Below are positions 7,991-14,757 of a stretch of 64,000 nucleotides of DNA, one piece after another. Each line of letters begins with the position of its first letter. Positions within the stretch are counted from its first letter, which is position 1. The translations under genes and the position numbers were made by a program. The DNA lies in NCBI RefSeq assembly GCF_009857435.1, contig NZ_WWCK01000001.1, positions 372,001-436,000 on the forward strand. Reading direction: 5' to 3'. The notes below the pieces were generated by a model. That model had not been told where the DNA came from. It worked only from the letters and a program-made list of their open reading frames with translations, and searched no databases. Source of the DNA: Duganella rivi. Lineage in GTDB: Bacteria > Pseudomonadota > Gammaproteobacteria > Burkholderiales > Burkholderiaceae_D.

Positions 7991-9490
7991 ATGACGACCA
8001 TCACTTCTCTGAACCGGGCTACGCCGGCTGTCGCCAATCCCGCGACCGCCGGCGCCTACACGTCCACTTCCGGCGCGGCCAATGCGGCAGGCGGCGGCTC
8101 ATCCACCGTGGTATCGCTGGGCGGCGCGTCCGGCGAAGCGCCGGCCAAAGCGCTGGTGTGGGAAAACCGCACGCGCAGCACCGCCGCCACCATGATGGCG
8201 CAGAACTTCAACGAGCAAGCGCTCGCCGGACGCTTGAAGAATATCGGCGGCGAGCTATTGAAGCAGGTAGCGTACGACGGCGAAGATTTTTCGCAATCGG
8301 TGCAGCAAGCGCCCAACGGCGTGCAGGCCAATACTTACGACATGCTGGTATCGCCGTCGCAGGTTTCGCAGCATGGCATGGGCGACAACCAGATCGCGCT
8401 GACCATCACCACTCGCAGCGGCGTGAAAGTGGAATTGAAGCTGGATGCGGGTGATAGCAGCATCGCCATCGAAGCGCACAGCGACGGCAAACTCAATGAC
8501 AGCGAGCGCAAGGCGCTGGGCAAGTTGGCCGAGGCGTTCCAAAAATCGATTGATGGCCTGACCGAAGATCCGCCGCGCATCGATCTATCCGGCCTGACGC
8601 AGTTCGATCACAGCGCTTTGTCAGCGGTGGATTTGAAAGGCCAGATCAAGATCAATCCGAAAGAAACGCAGCAACTGGAATTCCACGCCGATGGCACGCA
8701 GCGCACGCTCAGCTTCGCCGGCCCTGCGGGCAGCGCCAAGATCAACGTCGATCTGACCCAGCCTGCGGCGTGGGGCAGCAAGGAACAGCAGGCCAAGGCC
8801 TTGAACAACTACATGCAGCAAGTCGATCAAGCCGGCGCGCGCGGCCAAGCCAACGGCGCCATGGTCGATATGTTCAAAGACGCGTTCAAAGATATGAATA
8901 GCGATTACGGCACGCCAGCGGTTCCACAGCGCAGCATCCTGCTGACCGACCGCGATCGCGCCATGACCACCGGGCTGGCCGATTTCAGCGCATCGTTCGC
9001 ACAGACCGAGGTGGCGTCCAATCCGGCGCGCGTTACGGAGAAGGACACTTTTGCTTACGAGCTGTCGCAGAAGACTTTTATCAGCGGCCACTCGCAACTG
9101 GATCGCAGCATCTCGCAACAGCAGCAGTCGCACTTGAAGGCGGCTTATCACTCGCCGGTATCTGCGGATGCGGCATTGGCGCTCGACCTGTCGCCGCAGT
9201 CGCAAAACTACAAGTACAACTTGATCGACGACTCGGCCAACAGCACCACCAGCGTCACTTACGACAAGGGCGTACTGACCAAGGCCACGCTGGATATGCA
9301 GGCGAACCAATCCAGCCGCGTGCTCAAATACACGCTGGGCAAGCTGAAAGACGACCAGACCACGCCGTCGGGGAATGCGCATTCTTACGATCTGCTGTCG
9401 CAACTCGACAAAGCCGATAACGCGCAAGCGCTGGCCAAGATCAACGACAAGATGTTCCTGAAATCGAATCCTGCCGCAATCCTGAGCTGA
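7991..9490 (+). CDS. Hypothetical protein, 499 aa
   Basis: I do not recognise a family. There is no signal peptide and no membrane segment. The first ~50 residues are Ala/Ser/Thr/Gly-rich and probably disordered. The rest is a mixed alpha/beta protein rich in Gln/Ala helices (SQLDRSISQQQQSH) and amphipathic strands (LTITTRSGVKVELKLDAG). A canonical TATAAT lies at 7979-7984 with only 6 nt before the ATG and no Shine-Dalgarno, so the message may be leaderless. It is 20 bp after the dehydrogenase and 4 bp before the DinB gene, so it may also be read from upstream. Confidence 0.8.
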   Translation: MTTITSLNRATPAVANPATAGAYTSTSGAANAAGGGSSTVVSLGGASGEAPAKALVWENRTRSTAATMMAQNFNEQALAGRLKNIGGELLKQVAYDGEDFSQSVQQAPNGVQANTYDMLVSPSQVSQHGMGDNQIALTITTRSGVKVELKLDAGDSSIAIEAHSDGKLNDSERKALGKLAEAFQKSIDGLTEDPPRIDLSGLTQFDHSALSAVDLKGQIKINPKETQQLEFHADGTQRTLSFAGPAGSAKINVDLTQPAAWGSKEQQAKALNNYMQQVDQAGARGQANGAMVDMFKDAFKDMNSDYGTPAVPQRSILLTDRDRAMTTGLADFSASFAQTEVASNPARVTEKDTFAYELSQKTFISGHSQLDRSISQQQQSHLKAAYHSPVSADAALALDLSPQSQNYKYNLIDDSANSTTSVTYDKGVLTKATLDMQANQSSRVLKYTLGKLKDDQTTPSGNAHSYDLLSQLDKADNAQALAKINDKMFLKSNPAAILS

Positions 9491-9494
9491 CTGA

Positions 9495-10034
9495 ATGAGC
9501 ACACCTGAGTACTTCGCCCTGCTGGCGCGCTACAACGCCGATATGAATCAAAAGCTGTACGACGCAGCAGTCCAGCTATCGCCTGGCGAACTGGCAGCCG
9601 ACCGCAAGGCCTTCTTTGGCTCGCTGCTCGGCACCATGAGCCACCTGCTGGCGGCGGATACAATTTGGCTCAAGCGATTCAGCACACATCCTGCCAGCTT
9701 CCCTGCATTGCAGGCCGCGCGCGATCTGCCGCAGCCGACCGGTCTCACGCACTCCTTCGGCGACGATCTCGCCACCCTGCGCACCTACCGCGAACAATTA
9801 GACGCCATCATCAAGGCATGGATTCCGCAGATCACGGAAGCCGATTTAGCGCATCACCTCGAATACCGCAGCATGCGCGGTGACTTGTACCGCAAGCACT
9901 TCGGCGGTGTGCTGCTGCACTTCTTCAACCATCAAACACATCATCGTGGACAAGCCAGCACGCTGCTAACGCAAGCGGGCATCGATATCGGCGTCACCGA
10001 TCTGCTGGTGTGGTTACCGGATTCCCTCAATTAG
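9495..10034 (+). CDS. DinB family protein
   Basis: 179 aa, a four-helix-bundle DinB/YfiT-like protein. The three metal-ligand histidines fit GTMSHLLAADTIWLKRF near the N-terminus and HFFNHQTHHRGQASTLL near the C-terminus. Members are metal-dependent transferases for low-molecular-weight thiols or nucleases of uncertain substrate; the name comes from a damage-inducible Bacillus gene and does not imply SOS control here. It starts 4 nt after the preceding stop, so it is probably cotranscribed with the 499-aa protein. Confidence 0.88.
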   Translation: MSTPEYFALLARYNADMNQKLYDAAVQLSPGELAADRKAFFGSLLGTMSHLLAADTIWLKRFSTHPASFPALQAARDLPQPTGLTHSFGDDLATLRTYREQLDAIIKAWIPQITEADLAHHLEYRSMRGDLYRKHFGGVLLHFFNHQTHHRGQASTLLTQAGIDIGVTDLLVWLPDSLN

Positions 10035-10049
10035 TTCTAAGGACGTTTC

Positions 10050-11387
10050 ATGTCGCTCGCCTATCGCGCCAACGCCGATTTCGCCAAGCTCAATCACCCC
10101 ATGCGGGTGCCGCTATCGGCGGAAATCCACTCTCGCCCCTTCCTGCAATTGCAGCCGCCCGAGAGCCTGACCCATTTCGCCCTGTACCTGCAACAGGACC
10201 AGCCTTCGCGCCAGAATCATCGCAGCAGCCAGCACCAGATTCTGGAGCAGCTTTGCATGCATTACGGCGTAGCGGTGCCACATCCGCAAGCGCGCTACTT
10301 CTTCCACGACTTCGGCCGTTTCCGGCTGAAGTGGGAGTGCCACACCGAGTTCGCCACCTACACCTTTGTTGAACGCGGCGATCCCGATCTGGATTGCCGC
10401 ACCGCGTTTGAGCGCATGCCGGTGCAGCATGTGCCGCATGAATGGCTGGCCGGCCTGCATGGAAAAATCATCGTCGCCGCCCACGTCCTGCTGTGCAAAG
10501 CCGCCGACGATGATGCCGAATTCGCAGCAAGCCTGCGCGATCTGTACCAGGGCAAATCGCTGGTCGGAAGCAGTACCGGCGGCAATGCGGAAGTGTGGAC
10601 CGACTTCCTGATCCATCCCGATGGCTTCAGCCGCTTCGTGGTGCGCGACCAGCACCTGCGTGAATTCCAGCCGGGCCGTCTGGCGGGCCGCCTGCTGGAA
10701 ATCGAAACCTACCGCATGATGGCCCTACTCGGCTTGCCGCAAGCCGAGGCCACGCAGCCAGCCTTGAACGGTATCGAGAGCGAACTGGCCGACCTCACCG
10801 CCACGCTGGTGAAGAACAACGCCAACGGTGATCAAGACATGCTGCACCGGATTACCAGCCTCGCTGCGCAGCTGGAGAAAATCTCGGTCAACAACAGCTA
10901 CCGCTTTGCGGCCTCGCAGGCTTATTTCAATCTGGTGCAGTCGCGCATACAGGAACTGCGCGAAGTGCGTATTCCCGGCACGCCGACACTGGCGGAGTTC
11001 ATGGGCCGCCGCCTGGCACCTGCGATGAACACCTGCACCTCGGTGGCACAACGGCAGGAAGCGCTGGCAAAACGTATCGCCCGCACCAACGACCTGCTGC
11101 GCACGCGCGTCGGCATAGAGCAGGAACAGCAGAACCGCAAAATCCTGCAATCGCTGGACGCGCGCGCAGCGCAGCAACTGCGCTTGCAGCAAGCCGTGGA
11201 AGGCCTGTCGGTCGCGGCGATTTCGTACTACACGCTGGGACTGGTGGGCTACGTCGGCAAAGCCCTGAAAGCAAGCGGCACGCCGGTCAATCCTGATCTG
11301 ATGACCGGCATCGCCGTGCCGCTGGTGATCGGTGCCGTGTGGCTGGGCTTACGCCGCCTGCACCACCAGCTGTCGTCTAAGCACTGA
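10050..11387 (+). CDS. DUF3422 family protein with C-terminal membrane segments
   Basis: 445 aa. The N-terminus (HPMRVPLSAEIHSRPFLQL) is typical of DUF3422, a conserved proteobacterial family of unknown function. About residues 250-380 are helical and likely coiled-coil. Two hydrophobic stretches at the C-terminus (VAAISYYTLGLVGYVGKAL, LMTGIAVPLVIGAVWLGL) should anchor it in the inner membrane. The domain plan resembles CorA-like channels loosely, but no GMN motif is seen. It lies 15 bp after the DinB gene and overlaps the convergent hydrolase by 11 bp. Confidence 0.9.
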   Translation: MSLAYRANADFAKLNHPMRVPLSAEIHSRPFLQLQPPESLTHFALYLQQDQPSRQNHRSSQHQILEQLCMHYGVAVPHPQARYFFHDFGRFRLKWECHTEFATYTFVERGDPDLDCRTAFERMPVQHVPHEWLAGLHGKIIVAAHVLLCKAADDDAEFAASLRDLYQGKSLVGSSTGGNAEVWTDFLIHPDGFSRFVVRDQHLREFQPGRLAGRLLEIETYRMMALLGLPQAEATQPALNGIESELADLTATLVKNNANGDQDMLHRITSLAAQLEKISVNNSYRFAASQAYFNLVQSRIQELREVRIPGTPTLAEFMGRRLAPAMNTCTSVAQRQEALAKRIARTNDLLRTRVGIEQEQQNRKILQSLDARAAQQLRLQQAVEGLSVAAISYYTLGLVGYVGKALKASGTPVNPDLMTGIAVPLVIGAVWLGLRRLHHQLSSKH

Positions 11388-12210
11388 AACGGCTAGCAAG
11401 GAAACTGGCAATGCGCGCTTGCGTCGACTCCAGATAGGGGATGTTGAGGTGGTCGGAATCGGGCACGATTTCATCCGCATGCAGCGTCCCCAATTTTTCG
11501 ACCAGCAGATCGGTATGCGAATGCGGCACGATATCATCGAACGCCGCGCGCAGCACGTAGGTCGGCGCCTTGATCTGGTGCGCGTACTTGATCGATTCAA
11601 ATTTATGCTGGAGCACATACTCCACCGGAATCGCCTTGAACTTACGCTTGGCGATGGCGAGGATGGAGTCGTACGGCGTAATCAGCACGATGGAATTCGC
11701 ATCGCGCTCCATCGCCACCTGCACCGCCACGCCGGAACCGAGGCTGCGGCCCACCACCGCGATGCGCTTAGGATCGACGTGATGGCGCTCGCTCAGCCAG
11801 TCGTACAACATGCGGCCATCATCGACAAAATGTTCTTCCGCCGGGTCGCCATGGGAATCGCCGTAGCCGCGGTAGTTCACCGCCAGCACCGCCATGCCGG
11901 GGAATAGCTTGCCGGCGTCGCGCGCCACCCACGACACCTCCTCCGAACGGCCGCCGAAATAGACCACGCCCGGATGCGGGCCGGCCACCGGAGGCGTCAT
12001 CAGCCAGCCGGCCAGGCGCGTACCGTCCTTGGCCCGCACCACGATAGGACGGGTGCGATGGCCGCTGCTATAAGGCTTGAGCACCTCGCGTTTGCTGCCC
12101 AGAGGGTTGAACAATAGCCGCTTCTGATTCGCGGCCACCGCTGCGGTTAAACCCATCCACAGAACGCTGGCGAGACCTGCCAAGCCGGCGATTTTTTTAG
12201 AATTATTCAT
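11377..12210 (-). CDS. Alpha/beta hydrolase with N-terminal membrane anchor
   Basis: 277 aa. A hydrophobic N-terminus (IAGLAGLASVLWMGLTAAVAA) acts as signal or anchor. The nucleophile elbow is GRSLGSG (Ser), an acidic residue follows in YVLRAAFDDIVPHSH, and the catalytic His is in VPDSDHLNIPYLE. This matches the BEM46/YfhR-like serine hydrolase group; the substrate is unknown. It is divergent from the next alpha/beta hydrolase, with a 28-bp palindrome between the two starts. Confidence 0.88.
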   Translation of the reverse strand: MNNSKKIAGLAGLASVLWMGLTAAVAANQKRLLFNPLGSKREVLKPYSSGHRTRPIVVRAKDGTRLAGWLMTPPVAGPHPGVVYFGGRSEEVSWVARDAGKLFPGMAVLAVNYRGYGDSHGDPAEEHFVDDGRMLYDWLSERHHVDPKRIAVVGRSLGSGVAVQVAMERDANSIVLITPYDSILAIAKRKFKAIPVEYVLQHKFESIKYAHQIKAPTYVLRAAFDDIVPHSHTDLLVEKLGTLHADEIVPDSDHLNIPYLESTQARIASFLASRFSA

Positions 12211-12256
12211 AGCTTCTACTTTACTCCTCAGTTGCTACTATGCCGCGCGAAAAAGC

Positions 12257-12284
12257 GGGTTGCGTGGTATAGACCATACAACCC
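12257..12284. promoter_or_regulatory. 28-bp concentric palindrome between divergent hydrolase genes
   Basis: Outer arms GGGTTG (12257-12262) and CAACCC (12279-12284) and inner arms TGGT (12265-12268) and ACCA (12273-12276) share one centre. A TATAAT follows at 12287-12292, about 32 bp before the ATG of the right-hand gene. It looks like an operator for a dimeric repressor controlling one or both genes; the regulator is unknown. Confidence 0.5.
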
Positions 12285-12324
12285 GGTATAATCTGCGCTT
12301 CAAATTTTTTAACTTTAGCTGGCA

Positions 12325-13098
12325 ATGAAACCTGCTGTCGTCCTGCTGCATAGCTCCATGAGCTCCAAGTCCCAGTGGTCGTCGCTGAAAGCGCAACTGG
12401 GCGATGCCTACCGCTGCATCCCTGTCGATCTACTGGGCTACGGCGCCTCGCCCTTCCCTGCCGAAGCGGGCGAAGGCTATACCCACACGCTGGCGCACGA
12501 AGTCGACGCGGTGATCGCCTCCGTCGCCTCCGAGCTGGAGCCGGGCGAAGCGTTTCACCTGGTAGGTCACTCCTTTGGGGGAGCTTGCGCACTGCACATG
12601 GCGCGCCGCATGCCGCAACGGGTGCTGTCGCTCACGCTGTTCGAGCCGGTGGCCTTCCACCTGCTGCCGGAGCAGCACCCGGCCAAGCAGGAAATCGTCA
12701 ACGTGGTCGCCAGCATCCGCGCTAGCGCTTCCGACCGCGACGCCACCCGCATCTTCATCGATTACTGGAACCGCGCCGGCGCTTTCGACGCCGCACCGCC
12801 AGCGGCGCAGGACAAAATGGTAGCGCAGATCGCCAAAGTGCGTCTGGACTTCGACGCGCTACTGGGCGAACAGGCAACGTTGGCAGATTTGTCCATGTTG
12901 ACCATGCCGGCATTGGTAATGGCCGGTGAGCGTAGCCCCGGCTCCACTCGCCTCTTGGTAGAGCAGCTGGGCGAGTCGCTGCCTAACGCCACCGCGCTGC
13001 AGGCACGCTGCGCCCATATGGGGCCTATCACGCACGGCGATATCGTCAACCCGGTGATCGCCAGCTTCGTAAGCGGCGAGGAAGTCACACTGTCTTAA
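12325..13098 (+). CDS. Alpha/beta fold hydrolase
   Basis: 257 aa, cytoplasmic (no signal peptide). The fold begins with VVLLHSSMSSKSQW (oxyanion region), then VDLLGYGASPFP. The nucleophile elbow is LVGHSFGGACALHMA, and the acid/His region is ALVMAGERSPG ... CAHMGPITHGD. It resembles esterases and C-C hydrolases of the MhpC/BioH type. Its stop overlaps the stop of the convergent MerR gene. The TATAAT at 12287-12292 is a likely -10 box. Confidence 0.88.
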   Translation: MKPAVVLLHSSMSSKSQWSSLKAQLGDAYRCIPVDLLGYGASPFPAEAGEGYTHTLAHEVDAVIASVASELEPGEAFHLVGHSFGGACALHMARRMPQRVLSLTLFEPVAFHLLPEQHPAKQEIVNVVASIRASASDRDATRIFIDYWNRAGAFDAAPPAAQDKMVAQIAKVRLDFDALLGEQATLADLSMLTMPALVMAGERSPGSTRLLVEQLGESLPNATALQARCAHMGPITHGDIVNPVIASFVSGEEVTLS

Positions 13099-13466
13099 AG
13101 GCTATGCGGGCACTCGCCCCGCTCCCACGTAGCCTGCACTTTCGCCTTGGTCTCGAGCAGCGATGCACGCTGCTCGGCCAAGGTTTGCATCATCTGCTCG
13201 ATATCCTGCAAGCGCGCGTCGAGGTTCTTCATCAGGCCTTCGTGCAGCGCGTCGCCTTCCAGCGCCATCACGGCACGTATCGCTTCCAGCGTGAAGCCCA
13301 GCTTCTGCCCGATCTGAATCAAATTGATGCGCTCCAGCGCCGTGTCGCTGTACGCGCGATAGCCGTTAGAGCCGCGTTCCGCCTTGGGCATCAAGCCCGC
13401 CTGCTCGTAGTATCGGATCGCCGACGCCGCAATGCCCGTGCGTTCGGCTAGTTCGCCAATTTTCAT
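13095..13466 (-). CDS. MerR family transcriptional regulator
   Basis: 123 aa. The N-terminal winged helix starts MKIGELAERTGIAASAIRYYEQAGLMP, typical of MerR activators. A dimerisation helix follows, ending in RGECPHSL. A single Cys in the tail makes it unlike SoxR, which has a CxxCxxCxxxxxC cluster; the effector is unknown. An upstream in-frame extension to 13649 would run through the promoter and was rejected. It is divergent from the flavin oxidoreductase, whose promoter has the 19-bp spacer that MerR proteins act on. Confidence 0.92.
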   Translation of the reverse strand: MKIGELAERTGIAASAIRYYEQAGLMPKAERGSNGYRAYSDTALERINLIQIGQKLGFTLEAIRAVMALEGDALHEGLMKNLDARLQDIEQMMQTLAEQRASLLETKAKVQATWERGECPHSL

Positions 13467-13473
13467 TTTCTGC

Positions 13474-13504
13474 TTGACCTTAAAGTGTACTTTAATCCTA
13501 GCAT
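13474..13504 (+). promoter_or_regulatory. MerR-type promoter with 19-bp spacer and operator dyad
   Basis: TTGACC (-35, 13474-13479) and TAGCAT (-10, 13499-13504) are separated by 19 bp. The dyad TTAAAGT-GT-ACTTTAA occupies 13480-13495 inside the spacer. Overlong 19-bp spacers with a central dyad are the hallmark of promoters untwisted by MerR-family activators. It points at the oxidoreductase (ATG 13537), and the regulator gene begins 8 bp to the left. Confidence 0.85.
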
Positions 13505-13536
13505 AGCTTATCGCCTTTACCAATTTGGGAATATCT

Positions 13537-14757
13537 ATGCTCTTTACGTCACTCACGCTGCCGAACGGTAGCACCCTGCCCAACCGGCTCGCCAAGGCGG
13601 CCATGGAAGAAAGCCTGGCCGAACCGGGCCAGTTGCCGGGCGCCGTCATTCAGCGTTTGTATCAGCGCTGGGCCGAAGGCGGCACCGGTTTGCTCATTAC
13701 CGGCAACGTCATGGTCGACCGCCGCGCGCTCACTGGCCCCGGCACCATTGCGCTGGAAGCTGGCACGCCACTTACGCCGTTCCAGGCGTGGGCGCAAGCC
13801 GCGCGCTCGCACGGCGCACAAGTTTGGATGCAGATTAATCATCCCGGCCGTCAGGTGATGGCGAATATGGGCGGCTTGGCGTGGGCGCCATCGGCCGTGG
13901 CGCTAGATCTGGGCAAGCACAGTAAGTTGTTTGCACAGCCGGTGGCCATGAGCGCGGCGAATATCGCAGAAGTGATTCAGCGCTTTGCAGATACCGCCTA
14001 CGCCGCCGAGCAAGCGGGCTTCAACGGAGTGCAGATACATGCGGCGCATGGTTATCTGCTGTCGCAATTCCTGTCGCCGCTGACCAATCGCCGTGACGAC
14101 GAATGGGGCGGTAGCTTGCAGAACCGTGCACGCTTGCTGCTGGAGGTGGTGCGCGCGGTGCGGGCACGCGTGTCGTCTGGATTTAGCGTCGCGGTCAAAC
14201 TCAACTCCGCAGACTTCCAGCGCGGCGGTTTTTCGGAAGACGACGCACGGCAAGTGGTGCTGCTGTTGAATGAGCAAGCGGTTGATCTGATCGAACTCTC
14301 AGGCGGCAGCTACGAAAGCCCTGCCATGCAAGGCCGTACGGCTGATGGCCGCACGCTGGCGCGCGAAGCTTATTTCCTCGAATTCGCACAGGCGCTGGCC
14401 GCCGTTGCACGGATGCCGGTGATGACTACCGGCGGCATCACCCGTCCGGCGATTGCGGAACAGGTGCTGGCCAGTGGCGTGGCCGTAGTGGGTATAGCCA
14501 CCGCGCTATCCGTTGCACCGGATCTGCCGCAGCAATGGCGCAGCGGCCACGCATTGAACGCGGCGGCGGCGCCGGTCAACTGGAAGGACAAGACCTTGGG
14601 CAGCATCGCCACCATGGCGCTGGTACGGCGTCGCATGCGTACGCTGGGCGCGGGTGGCAGCAGCGGCGGCAGCTTCAGTCCTTTGTGGACGCTGATTGCC
14701 GATCAGTTTCGCGCTAGCGTGTTGACGCGCCGCTACCGGAAGTGGCTTCTCCAATAA
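13537..14757 (+). CDS. NADH:flavin oxidoreductase, Old Yellow Enzyme family
   Basis: 406 aa TIM-barrel flavoenzyme. Visible are the N-terminal LPNRLAKAAMEESLAEPGQ, the FMN/substrate motif QINHPGRQVM, and the catalytic HAAHGYLLSQFLSPLTNRRDDEWGG. The C-terminal FMN-phosphate site is MPVMTTGGITRPAIAEQVL. Members reduce activated C=C bonds or nitro compounds with NAD(P)H. The ATG at 13537 agrees with a start site about 7 nt after the -10 box at 13499-13504. Control by the divergent MerR protein is strongly suggested. The last 44 bp overlap the convergent GH2 gene. Confidence 0.92.
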   Translation: MLFTSLTLPNGSTLPNRLAKAAMEESLAEPGQLPGAVIQRLYQRWAEGGTGLLITGNVMVDRRALTGPGTIALEAGTPLTPFQAWAQAARSHGAQVWMQINHPGRQVMANMGGLAWAPSAVALDLGKHSKLFAQPVAMSAANIAEVIQRFADTAYAAEQAGFNGVQIHAAHGYLLSQFLSPLTNRRDDEWGGSLQNRARLLLEVVRAVRARVSSGFSVAVKLNSADFQRGGFSEDDARQVVLLLNEQAVDLIELSGGSYESPAMQGRTADGRTLAREAYFLEFAQALAAVARMPVMTTGGITRPAIAEQVLASGVAVVGIATALSVAPDLPQQWRSGHALNAAAAPVNWKDKTLGSIATMALVRRRMRTLGAGGSSGGSFSPLWTLIADQFRASVLTRRYRKWLLQ

